NCBI RefSeq assembly: GCF_000304335.1
Contig: NZ_CAJF01000016.1
Location: forward strand, 1-64,000
Direction: 5' to 3'
Source: Microbacterium yannicii PS01
Lineage (GTDB): Bacteria > Actinomycetota > Actinomycetes > Actinomycetales > Microbacteriaceae
DNA: 64,000 bases
Each line of letters opens with the position of its first letter. The stretch's first letter is position 1. The notes below the pieces were generated by a model that saw only the letters and a program-made list of their open reading frames with translations, did not search any database and was not told where the DNA came from. The position numbers were made by a program, and so were the translations under genes. Of the stretch, positions 51,489-59,629 are shown piece after piece.

Positions 51489-52253
51489 ATGCCCATCACC
51501 AACACCGCTTCCGACACGAAGAGCCTCGTTCACGCTGCGATCGACGTGCATGAGCCTGGACAGACCCCGGGCAAGGTCGGTGCGCTCCTCACCACGATCG
51601 AGTTCCAGTTGAACCCCAAGGAGCTGACCATCGCCAAGTCGGCGAAATGGGAGAGCAAGAACCAGAAGAAGGCGGCATCCGCGCCTCCCGCGACCTATCA
51701 GGGTCCCGACCCGCAGAAGATGAGCGTCGAGATGTACTTCGACGAGACGCGTCAACGGGACGGCAGCGTCGTGAAGAACGTCGAGGCGCTGTTCCAGGCG
51801 TGCACACCGACGAGTGCGTCGAAGGACGGTGACAAGCCGTCGGCCCCGTGGGTGAAGTTCACCTGGGGAGTGCTCACGGGATTCGTCGGCTACATCAAGA
51901 GCGTGTCGGCGAAGTACACGCTCTTCTCGCCCGACGGCAAGCCGCTCCGAGCGGTCTGCACGGTCGCTCTCGAGGAATTGGCGAACGAGCCGAAGAAGCA
52001 GAATCCCACGTCAGGGGGCCTGCAGCCCCGCCATGCGCACACGCTCCGCGAGGGCGACTCGCTCGCGGCCATCGCCTATCAGGAGTATGGCAACCCGGCG
52101 CACTGGCGCACGCTCGCTGAGGTCAACGGCATCGATGACCCGCTCCGCCTGCGCCCGGGGCGCATCGTGCTCATTCCCACCCTCGAGGAGCTGTCGCACA
52201 GTGAGGGCCGCGAGACCGCTCGGCGGGAGGTGCTCCGTGCCCGCCTCCACTGA
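51489..52253 (+). CDS. eCIS baseplate hub protein with LysM domain
   Basis: A 254-residue protein. The N-terminal domain (about 1-180) has TTIEFQLNPKELTIAKSAKW and PQKMSVEMYFDET, the signature of the tail-like CIS LysM proteins; the C-terminal LysM motif is RHAHTLREGDSLAAIAYQEYG with INGIDDPLRLRPGRIVLIPT-like ending. It is the homologue of Pvc7/Afp7 and probably joins tube and spike; LysM could also hold peptidoglycan. The last 17 nt overlap the spike gene. Confidence 0.93.
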   Translation: MPITNTASDTKSLVHAAIDVHEPGQTPGKVGALLTTIEFQLNPKELTIAKSAKWESKNQKKAASAPPATYQGPDPQKMSVEMYFDETRQRDGSVVKNVEALFQACTPTSASKDGDKPSAPWVKFTWGVLTGFVGYIKSVSAKYTLFSPDGKPLRAVCTVALEELANEPKKQNPTSGGLQPRHAHTLREGDSLAAIAYQEYGNPAHWRTLAEVNGIDDPLRLRPGRIVLIPTLEELSHSEGRETARREVLRARLH

Positions 52254-54090
52254 GACCTACACGAGCCTTCTGCTCGTCTCGGTCGGGGGAGATCCTCTCC
52301 CTCCGGCGGTCGCGAGCCTGCTCGAGCGTAGCCGGATGACGGATGCGGCGAACCTTCCGGACTCGTTCGAGCTCGAGTTCGTCGACTCCGCCGGGATCGT
52401 GCTCGAACAGGGCGGCTTCGCCATCGGGGCCGCCGTCACGCTCGCCGTCTCCCAGAACGGGGGCGACGGACCCCGGAAACTGCTCGACGCCGAGGTCACC
52501 GCCCTGGACCGCGAGGACGTGAGCGGGGAGCTGCGCACGCGCGTGCGCGGCCTCGACCCGTCGCACCGCCTGTTCCGTGGCCGCCGGGTCGCGGCCTACG
52601 TCGACATGTCGGTCGCCGACATCGTGCAGAAGGTGGCCCAGCGCGCCGGAATCAAAGTCGGCTCGGTCAGCGGGCCAGCCACGATCATGGCGCACACGAC
52701 GCAGGACAACATCACCGACTGGGTGTTCCTGAAGCGGCTCGCGGACGCGTCCGGGTGCGTGTTCTCGGTCGTCGACAAGAAGCTGCAGTTCGGCCCACCG
52801 ACGAACGCATCCACGGCTGGGTCGAGCGCGGCGAACGCCGACGACGATCCAGTGGTCGTCGAGCACGGGCGCAACACGACGTATCTGCACGCGACCATCA
52901 CCAGCGCCGAGCAGGTCTCGGAAGTCGAGGTGCGGGGATGGGATGTCGCGTCCAAGGCGAAGGTCGTCGCGACGGCACCCGCGAAGACGAGAACGACGGA
53001 GCTGCCGACGATCGACCCGTCGAAGGTCGCCGACGTGTTCGAGAGTCCCCGCTACGTCAGCGGTGCCGGCGTCGGCGCGCAGCAGCCGCAGGATCGGCTC
53101 GCCGAGGCGATCGCCGCACGCATCGCCGGCGGCTTCGCAGAGGTCGAGGCGCAGATCCTCGGCAATCCGCTGATCCGTTCCGGCGTGGCCATACGGCTCC
53201 GGGGGTTCGGCGTGCCTTTCGACGGCCGCTACACGGTCACCGAGTCCCGGCACGAGTTCAGCTCCGAGCAGGGGTACACGACGACTCTCACCGTCAGCGA
53301 CGCATCCGACCGCTCGCTGCTCGGGGTGGGCTCACGCCCGGAGGGCGCCGCTGTCGGGCTCACGGTGCCGGGTGTCGTCAGCGCCTTGGTCAGCGACGTG
53401 TCCGGGAGCGACGCCGGGCACGACGGGCGGGTGCGGCTCACCTTCCCCTCGCTCTCCGACGACTACGTGAGCGGGTGGGCGAGACTCGCACAGCCGGGCG
53501 CCGGCGCCGAGCGTGGCGCGGTCATCTTGCCTGAGGTCGGCGACGAGGTGCTCGTCGCATTCGAGGCGGGGCGTTTCGACCGTCCCGTCGTGCTCGGCGG
53601 GCTCTACAACGGCAAGGACCTGCCCCAGGGCGGCTGGGGTTCGTTCGTCGAGTCGGGCAGCGTGGTCAGACGCAGTTTCACCTCCCGCACCGGCATGGTG
53701 GCAGAGTTCCTCGAACGCGCGGGGGAGGAATCCGTCCGCATCTCCTCGAACGGGGGCGCACAGCACGTCACCCTCACACAGACCGCGGAGAAGGGCATCC
53801 AGATCGTCGCCGAGGGATCGGTCTCGGTCGTCGCCAAACGGGACGCGACGGTCACCGTCGACGGCGACGCGACCGTGACCGCCGGCCAGGGCGCCATCTC
53901 CCTCGCGGCAATGAATATCGCGCTCGACGCGTCGTCCGAGCTCACCATCTCGGCCCCGAAGGTGAAGGTCGACGGATCGGCGACGCTCGATCTCACCGGG
54001 GCCGCAGTCGCCGTGAAGGCGGCGGGCTCCGCCGAACTCTCGGCATCCGGCGTGACCGTCGTCAAGGGCGGCATGGTCAAGATCAACTGA
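52237..54090 (+). CDS. eCIS central spike protein (VgrG/gp27-gp5-like)
   Basis: A 617-residue spike. The N-terminal gp27-like barrels (residues 1-390) include GDDPSHRLFRGRRV-like LDPSHRLFRGRRVAAYVD and DNITDWVFLKRLADASGC. An OB-fold follows (DAGHDGRVRLTFPSLSDDYVSGW, LPEVGDEVLVAFEAGRFDRPVVLGGLYNG). The C-terminal beta-helix has short repeats (TVTVDGDATVTAGQGA, LTISAPKVKVDGSATL) and ends GGMVKIN. It is the needle tip on which the PAAR protein sits. GTG 52237 has GGGAGG 6 nt upstream and overlaps the LysM gene, so coupled translation is likely. No lysozyme or toxin domain is fused. Confidence 0.95.
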   Translation: MPASTETYTSLLLVSVGGDPLPPAVASLLERSRMTDAANLPDSFELEFVDSAGIVLEQGGFAIGAAVTLAVSQNGGDGPRKLLDAEVTALDREDVSGELRTRVRGLDPSHRLFRGRRVAAYVDMSVADIVQKVAQRAGIKVGSVSGPATIMAHTTQDNITDWVFLKRLADASGCVFSVVDKKLQFGPPTNASTAGSSAANADDDPVVVEHGRNTTYLHATITSAEQVSEVEVRGWDVASKAKVVATAPAKTRTTELPTIDPSKVADVFESPRYVSGAGVGAQQPQDRLAEAIAARIAGGFAEVEAQILGNPLIRSGVAIRLRGFGVPFDGRYTVTESRHEFSSEQGYTTTLTVSDASDRSLLGVGSRPEGAAVGLTVPGVVSALVSDVSGSDAGHDGRVRLTFPSLSDDYVSGWARLAQPGAGAERGAVILPEVGDEVLVAFEAGRFDRPVVLGGLYNGKDLPQGGWGSFVESGSVVRRSFTSRTGMVAEFLERAGEESVRISSNGGAQHVTLTQTAEKGIQIVAEGSVSVVAKRDATVTVDGDATVTAGQGAISLAAMNIALDASSELTISAPKVKVDGSATLDLTGAAVAVKAAGSAELSASGVTVVKGGMVKIN

Positions 54091-54100
54091 GGAGACATCG

Positions 54101-54514
54101 ATGTCGCAGGAGTTCGTCGGCAGAGGCTGGTCGTTCCCCGTGCGCGCCGACGCGGCAGGGCGCATCGCGCTCTCGTCGGACGCGCACGAGATCGAAGAGA
54201 GCATTCGGCTGATCCTGGCTACCGCACCCGGCGAGCGACCGATGCGACCGGAATTCGGATGCGCAGTGCACGACTACGTCTTCGCGCCGGCAGATGCGGC
54301 GACGGCCGGTGCCGTCGGCGACGCCGTTCGTGTCGCACTCGCGTTCTGGGAGCCGCGGATCGACGTGACCGGTGTCACCGTGACCTTCGATCGGACCGAC
54401 GACGGCGTCCTGCTCATCGACATCGGCTACGCGATCCGCGGTTCCAACGACCCTCGCAATCTCGTGTTCCCGTTCTACGTGATTCCCGACCGCGCATCGG
54501 AGCGACTGCCATGA
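54101..54514 (+). CDS. eCIS baseplate wedge protein gp25-like
   Basis: A 137-residue GPW/gp25 family protein: EIEESIRLILATAPGERPMRPEFGC carries the EPR-like core loop (here GERPMRPEFG) that nucleates sheath assembly, followed by DYVFAP and ALAFWEPRIDVTGV. It anchors the first sheath ring to the baseplate. SD GGAG 8 nt before ATG 54101; its stop overlaps baseplate J by 4 nt. Confidence 0.95.
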   Translation: MSQEFVGRGWSFPVRADAAGRIALSSDAHEIEESIRLILATAPGERPMRPEFGCAVHDYVFAPADAATAGAVGDAVRVALAFWEPRIDVTGVTVTFDRTDDGVLLIDIGYAIRGSNDPRNLVFPFYVIPDRASERLP

Positions 54515-56448
54515 CCCTTCCTGTTCCGCGTCTCGACGACCGCCGGTTCCAGGACCTCGTCGACGACGCAAAGCGCCTCGTCGCCGCACGGTGTCCCGAG
54601 TGGTCGGATCACAATGTCTCCGACCCCGGCGTGACCCTTATCGAGACGTTCGCATTCATGACCGATGAGCTCCTCTACCGCCTGAATCGGGTACCCGACA
54701 AGCTGTACATCGCCTTCCTCGACCTCATCGGCACGACGCTCTTCCCGCCGACGGCCGCGCGAGCCGATCTCGTGTTCTGGCTCGCCGCGCCCAGGGATGA
54801 CGTGATCATCGTGCCGGAGCACACCGAGGTCGGCACACCCCGCACCGAGCAGACTGAATCGACCGTGTTCCAGACGACGGCGGACCTCGCCATCCCGCCG
54901 CGGAGGCTCGCCCGCATCGGCACCCGGTCGGGCGAGGAGCTCACGGTGCGAGGCGCCCGGCCGGGCGTGGATTCCTTCGACGCGTTCGCGAATCCGCCGA
55001 AGGTCGGCGACGAGTTCCTTCTCGGATTGGACGAGCCGGCACCCGGACTGGCGGTCGGGCTCCAGCTGGACTGCGCGGTGCGTGGGGTCGGCGTGGATCC
55101 CCTGGATCCACCCACCGTCTGGGAGTCGTGGAATGGCACGGGCTGGTCGCGGTGCGATCTCGTCTCGGACCGCACGGGCGGACTCAACCAGCCGGGCGAA
55201 ATCGTCGTCATCGTGGCGCGCGACCACGTCGCATCCCTCATCGGAGAGGAACGCGCCGGATGGCTGCGGTGCCGGATCATCGAACGCGACGAGGGGGTTC
55301 CGCGATACAAGTCGCCGCCGCTGGTCCGCGAGGCGTCGGCCGCGACGGTGGGCGCGGTGGTGCAGGCCATGCATGCTCGCACGATCGACGACGAGATTCT
55401 CGGCCTCTCGGAAGGCGTGCCCGGTCAGTCGTTCGAGCTTCAGGAACGACCCGTGGTCGACGACGGCGAGCCGTTCGTCGTCGAGGTCGGCTCCGGAAGC
55501 GGATGGGACGACTGGATCGAGATCGACTCCTTCGCCGGATCGGAGGAAGAGGGCCGCAATGTGATGGTCGACCGAGCGCGGGCGATCGTGACGTTCCCGC
55601 CCGCCGTCCGGGAGCCGGACGGCACTCTGCGCACTTACGGCGGCGTCCCGCCGAAGGGAGCGCCCCTGCGGGTACCGCGGTACCGCGTCGGAGGTGGGCG
55701 GAGCGGCAACGTCGCCGCGGGATCGCTCTCGGTGCTGCGGTCGACGGTGCCGTATGTGCGGGGCGCCGAGAACCGCGCGGCCGCACACGACGGCACCGAC
55801 GGCGAGACCGTCGACGAGGCGAAGGTGCGCGGGCCGCTCGCGCTGCGCACCCGCGATCGCGCCGTGACGCTCGAGGACTACGAGCAGCTCGCCAAGCGCG
55901 CCGCGCCCGGGGTGGCGCGCGCCCACGCGGTCGCCGCGCCGGAAGCGCTCGGAGTGCGCCTGCTGGTCGTGCCCACTGCCGCGATCGGAAGCGACGGCCG
56001 CATCGAGTTCGAGGACCTGGTACCTGGCGCCCAACTTCTCGGCGCCATCGCCGAAGAGCTCGAACCGCGGAGGCTCGCGGGTACGCGGCTGTTGATCGAA
56101 GGGCCCGACTACCAGGGCATCACCGTGGTCGCGAAGCTCGTCGCCCATCCGAGGGTGGCCGTCGATCGACTCCGCGCCGATGCCCTCGCGGCGCTGTATC
56201 GCTATTTCGATCCGATCCGGGGCGGGTCGAAGGGTACGGGCTGGCCTTTCGGCAGACCCGTCCTCGCGGGGGAGGTGTACTCGGTACTGCAGTCGCTGCC
56301 CGGCACGGAGCTTGTCGATGAGGTTCTGCTCTTCACGGCGGACCCCGCAACAGGCAGGCGCGGCGAGCCCGCACAGCGGATCGAGATCGGAACGAACGCG
56401 CTGGTATTCAGTTTCGAGCACCGCGTTCGCGTGATGGCGGGTGTCTGA
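54511..56448 (+). CDS. eCIS baseplate J-like protein
   Basis: A 645-residue baseplate wedge component. LDDRRFQDLVDDAKRLVAARCPEW and SDPGVTLIETFAFMTDELLYRLNRVPDKL at the N-terminus, and RTRDRAVTLEDYEQLAKRAAPGVARA around residue 450, are typical of the large eCIS gpJ/gp6 homologues (Pvc11/Afp11). The C-terminal part PRVAVDRLRADALAALYRYFDPI matches the family end. It links the hub to the tail protein I and forms the wedge ring. Overlaps gp25 by 4 nt and the next gene by 8 nt. Confidence 0.95.
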   Translation: MTLPVPRLDDRRFQDLVDDAKRLVAARCPEWSDHNVSDPGVTLIETFAFMTDELLYRLNRVPDKLYIAFLDLIGTTLFPPTAARADLVFWLAAPRDDVIIVPEHTEVGTPRTEQTESTVFQTTADLAIPPRRLARIGTRSGEELTVRGARPGVDSFDAFANPPKVGDEFLLGLDEPAPGLAVGLQLDCAVRGVGVDPLDPPTVWESWNGTGWSRCDLVSDRTGGLNQPGEIVVIVARDHVASLIGEERAGWLRCRIIERDEGVPRYKSPPLVREASAATVGAVVQAMHARTIDDEILGLSEGVPGQSFELQERPVVDDGEPFVVEVGSGSGWDDWIEIDSFAGSEEEGRNVMVDRARAIVTFPPAVREPDGTLRTYGGVPPKGAPLRVPRYRVGGGRSGNVAAGSLSVLRSTVPYVRGAENRAAAHDGTDGETVDEAKVRGPLALRTRDRAVTLEDYEQLAKRAAPGVARAHAVAAPEALGVRLLVVPTAAIGSDGRIEFEDLVPGAQLLGAIAEELEPRRLAGTRLLIEGPDYQGITVVAKLVAHPRVAVDRLRADALAALYRYFDPIRGGSKGTGWPFGRPVLAGEVYSVLQSLPGTELVDEVLLFTADPATGRRGEPAQRIEIGTNALVFSFEHRVRVMAGV

Positions 56449-57010
56449 CATGCGCGGCATCGTCCCGCGGCTCGCGAGCCCCGCACCGATGATCACCCGG
56501 CTTCCCGCCATTCTGCAGGAGGATGAGTTCCTCAACCGGGCGCTGCCCGCCTTCGACGACGCCATAGCGCCGGTGTTCGCCACGCTCGACAACCTCGAAG
56601 CGTACATCCGGCCCGCGTACGCGCCACCCGACTTCCTGGAGTGGCTCGGCGGCTGGGTAAATGTCGCGATCGACGAGGAGTGGCCCGAAGCGCAACGGCG
56701 CCGCATCGTCGCCGACGCGGCGCGGCTGCACCGGCGTGTGGGAACTGTCGGAGGTATCCACGACGCCCTGCGACTCGCTGCCGGTCCCGATGCTGTCGTC
56801 GAGGTGACGGAGTCAGGGGGCACGTCGTGGTCGACCGAACCGGGTGCGTCACTGCCCGGCGCGGACGACCCCGCGCTCGTCATCACGATCACCGTGGCGG
56901 GCGGCGACCCTGCGGAACTGGCGCGGCGACTGGAGCGCGTGGCGGCGAGCGTCGTGCCGGCGTACCTGCCGACACATCTTGAGGTCTCCGTGACCGAACG
57001 TTCTCGCTGA
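56441..57010 (+). CDS. eCIS tail protein I (Pvc12/Afp12-like)
   Basis: A 189-residue P2 gpI-like protein: LPAILQEDEFLNRALPAFDDAIAPVFATLDNL then PAYAPPDFLEWLGGWVNVAIDEEWPEAQRRRIV are signature stretches of phage tail protein I, and RVGTVGGIHDALRLAAG follows. It completes the baseplate. GTG 56441 overlaps the J gene by 8 nt; ATG 56450 two codons on is an alternative. No tail-fibre gene follows, in contrast to entomotoxic eCIS; the operon ends here, tail-to-tail with the SARP gene. Confidence 0.94.
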   Translation: MSDMRGIVPRLASPAPMITRLPAILQEDEFLNRALPAFDDAIAPVFATLDNLEAYIRPAYAPPDFLEWLGGWVNVAIDEEWPEAQRRRIVADAARLHRRVGTVGGIHDALRLAAGPDAVVEVTESGGTSWSTEPGASLPGADDPALVITITVAGGDPAELARRLERVAASVVPAYLPTHLEVSVTERSR

Positions 57011-57017
57011 CCAGGGC

Positions 57018-59459
57018 TCAGTCCACCCCGAGCGCGACACGCATGCTGCGGTATCCCTCCTCCGTGCGGGCCGCGGCTACGACGTCACCCGATCTGCGGT
57101 GTACCAGTACGAGGGTGCGCCAGGACTCGTCGAGCCAGGGGTCGATCTCCACGGCACGGCTTGCGGCCGCGACCGCGGCGCGGGCGTCACCGAGGCGCAG
57201 CTCGAGGTGCGCCAACGACGACGCAGCCTCTGCTGCGCGTACTCGGTAGCGCTCGCGCGCGCCCGTCACCCACTCGGCCGGCCCGTCTTCGGGGAGCACG
57301 TCCCCGACATACCGGGCAAGCGCGCTGCGCAGGCCGTCGGCCGCGGCGCCGGAGTCGCGCCGCACCTTGGCGGCGGCCGCTTCGGCGAGTCGATCGTCGA
57401 AGTCCGCGAGGTCGCAGTCGTGACGGTCGCCGAGGCCGAGGCGGTATGCCTCGCCCACCCGCTCGACGATGGATACCGCCGCGCCGACCATCTCGGCGGG
57501 AAGTGAGCGTCGCAGGCTTGAGACGCTCACGTGCAGGGCGTGCACGGCTGAGTCGAGGCCGAGGTCGGCCCACAGGATGTCGGCGATGAGTTCGCGGTGC
57601 ACGGGTGCGCCGGCGTTGAGGGCGAGCATCCGCAGCAGGGCACGCGCCTGGGGGCGCACGATCCTGAGGTCGATCTCGGCCCCGTCCGCGCAGAGGCGGA
57701 ATCCGCCGAAGCAGCTGACGGTGAGATGGGGAGAGCGCGGATCAGCTTCCGCAGCCGGGGCCGCGGTGGCTTCGCCGGCCAGCGCCCCGCGGACCAAGGC
57801 GGTCGGCAGCCGGGGCAGCCCCGCATCCATCGCGCGCCGCCGGGCGGATGCGGTGAGAGCCGGCACGCTGGTGGCCGGCCCCACGCGGGCGCGGGCGACG
57901 TCGATGAACGCGCGGACTCCATCGAGGCCGGTTGCTATCGATGCGGTTTCGGCGTCGATGATCTGACGACGGGCGTCAACGGAGCCGGATGCCGCGGCCA
58001 AGAGCGCCCCGGCCGCGCGAGGCCACGCCGCGACGTCCGTGAGCTCCAGTCGCTCGAGCCGTGTGGTGAGCGCACTCGCCTGTACAGCCGTGGCCCGCCC
58101 CCGTCGTGCGCGGACAACGAACTGCAGTCCGGCTGTGACGGCAGCGCCTGTGGCCTCGCCGCGCGCATCGCACTCCGCGATGACCTCTGGAGCGGACCGG
58201 TCGGGGAGATCGGATGTCGCAGCGACGGCACCACGGACGACGCGCGCCTGCGCGTCGCGCCCGAGTGCGACGCAATCGCGCTCCAGTGCGGCGAGCGCAT
58301 CGAGCGTCGTCTCGCGTGGGACGAGCTGCTCGCGGATCATCAGGAGCGCAAGACGCGCCATCGGATGGGGCGAGTCGCTGGCGGGCGTTCGCAACGCGAG
58401 CTGCAGGAGCGGCACGGCGCCCACCACATCACCGCGGCGGAGTCGCGTCATCGCGTCGTCGAAGGCCGTCGACCAGGGCCCGACCGGCACTCCGATCGGC
58501 GGTGGCGACGCCAGCGCGATCTCCGGGTCCAATCCGGCCCGTGCGCGCAGATGTCGGCGCAGAATCGGCGGCAGTACCCGAGATCCGAACTGTCTCACGT
58601 GCATGACGGCTCCGCCGTCGACGGCTTCGAGAAGCTCCGTCGCCGAATCAGCACCCAGCAATCTGGCACAAGTGCCGAATTCCAGCGTGGGAAGGGCGCT
58701 CGTGCGTTCGAGCGACCGCACGACTCGGGGAGGGAGTGCGCGCAGAGCCCGCTCGAGTCGAAGCGCCGCGAAGTCGCCCTGCAGTGCGACTTCGACGGCG
58801 TTCTCGAGCGCCTCGGCATCGATGAATCGTGACTGGATTGCGAGGTCGTGCACCGGCCCCGCCCAGCCGGATGTCTCGAACACCACGTGAGAAGCGGTCT
58901 CGAGCGGTAGAGCGTGGCCGCCGACCGCCAGGAAGGCTTCGGCGACCTCGTCGATGCGCAGCACGAGGTCCGGCGCGCTGACAACGTCGGGCTCGGTCGC
59001 GCACGCGTTGGTGAGCTCCGTGCTGAGCGGGAGGCGCGAAGCGAGGATGACGTGGTGTTCAGAGTCGCAGCGGGCGGCTATCCGTTCAAGCGCCGGTTCG
59101 TCTCGCGTGCCGGTTGCGATCTGCACGTCGTCGATCGCGAGTGTGGTGAACGCCTCAGCGCCTTCGAAGCCGGCGATCGCCACATCGAGTGCGGCACTCA
59201 GGCCCGAAGGATCGCGACACGCTCGGCCGAGATGGATGATCACGGCGTGGTCGCGAGACTTGCTCAACCGACGCAGGAGCGTCGACTTGCCTGCGCCGCT
59301 CGGCGCCACGACGAACACGCACGGTTCTTGGAGACGGCGCTCCAGGCGCGCCGGGACCACTTCCCGTCCGCTGTCCTGCTCGAGGCCCGCAACCCCCGGC
59401 TGACGCACTGGCGACCCCCTACCGTGACGATGCCGTCGGTTCGGGTTCCGATGGAACAC
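57018..59459 (-). CDS. P-loop ATPase fused to SARP-type (winged HTH + BTAD) regulator
   Basis: An 813-residue regulator with reversed layout: the N-terminal half is a STAND/LuxR-like P-loop ATPase (VVAPSGAGKSTLLRRL near 50-65, LAIDDVQIATG as Walker B), the centre (300-560) is helical, TPR-like, and the C-terminus is a SARP module: winged helix (FGGFRLCADGAEIDL, LLRMLALNAGAPVHRELIADILW) followed by the BTAD helices (CDLADFDDRLAEAAAA onward). Such proteins are pathway-specific activators in actinobacteria. GTG 59459 has AGAGGG about 9 nt upstream. It is convergent with the eCIS operon (7-bp gap) and divergent from the Zn-ribbon gene. Likely activator of the eCIS genes through the repeats at 38128-38160 (inference). 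Confidence 0.88.
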   Translation of the reverse strand: MFHRNPNRRHRHGRGSPVRQPGVAGLEQDSGREVVPARLERRLQEPCVFVVAPSGAGKSTLLRRLSKSRDHAVIIHLGRACRDPSGLSAALDVAIAGFEGAEAFTTLAIDDVQIATGTRDEPALERIAARCDSEHHVILASRLPLSTELTNACATEPDVVSAPDLVLRIDEVAEAFLAVGGHALPLETASHVVFETSGWAGPVHDLAIQSRFIDAEALENAVEVALQGDFAALRLERALRALPPRVVRSLERTSALPTLEFGTCARLLGADSATELLEAVDGGAVMHVRQFGSRVLPPILRRHLRARAGLDPEIALASPPPIGVPVGPWSTAFDDAMTRLRRGDVVGAVPLLQLALRTPASDSPHPMARLALLMIREQLVPRETTLDALAALERDCVALGRDAQARVVRGAVAATSDLPDRSAPEVIAECDARGEATGAAVTAGLQFVVRARRGRATAVQASALTTRLERLELTDVAAWPRAAGALLAAASGSVDARRQIIDAETASIATGLDGVRAFIDVARARVGPATSVPALTASARRRAMDAGLPRLPTALVRGALAGEATAAPAAEADPRSPHLTVSCFGGFRLCADGAEIDLRIVRPQARALLRMLALNAGAPVHRELIADILWADLGLDSAVHALHVSVSSLRRSLPAEMVGAAVSIVERVGEAYRLGLGDRHDCDLADFDDRLAEAAAAKVRRDSGAAADGLRSALARYVGDVLPEDGPAEWVTGARERYRVRAAEAASSLAHLELRLGDARAAVAAASRAVEIDPWLDESWRTLVLVHRRSGDVVAAARTEEGYRSMRVALGVD

Positions 59460-59554
59460 AATCTAGCCCTCTGGGAACGCGGCGTATACGGGGTAGTGCC
59501 GGCCGGCGTTGAAGGAAGGCAGCGATCAGTGCCCCTTGAGGCATCGGACTGGAA

Positions 59555-59568
59555 CCCTGCATGCAGGG
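59555..59568. promoter_or_regulatory. Perfect 14-bp palindrome between SARP and Zn-ribbon genes
   Basis: CCCTGCATGCAGGG lies in the 170-bp divergent gap, 96 bp from the SARP start and 62 bp before ATG 59630. TATCGT at 59586-59591 may be the rightward -10. A dimeric repressor or activator site is plausible; no second copy was noticed in the window. Confidence 0.4.
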
Positions 59569-59629
59569 ATCCGTACCATCAGCAGTATCGTGACCGAACG
59601 ATCTCGATGTCCCGACCGGAGGGACGAGG

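Noticed and set aside
54475..56892. Long open frame (805 codons) antisense to baseplate J
   Set aside because: It mirrors a well-supported gene in high-GC DNA, has no recognisable domain and a biased Arg/Pro/His composition; treated as a shadow frame.
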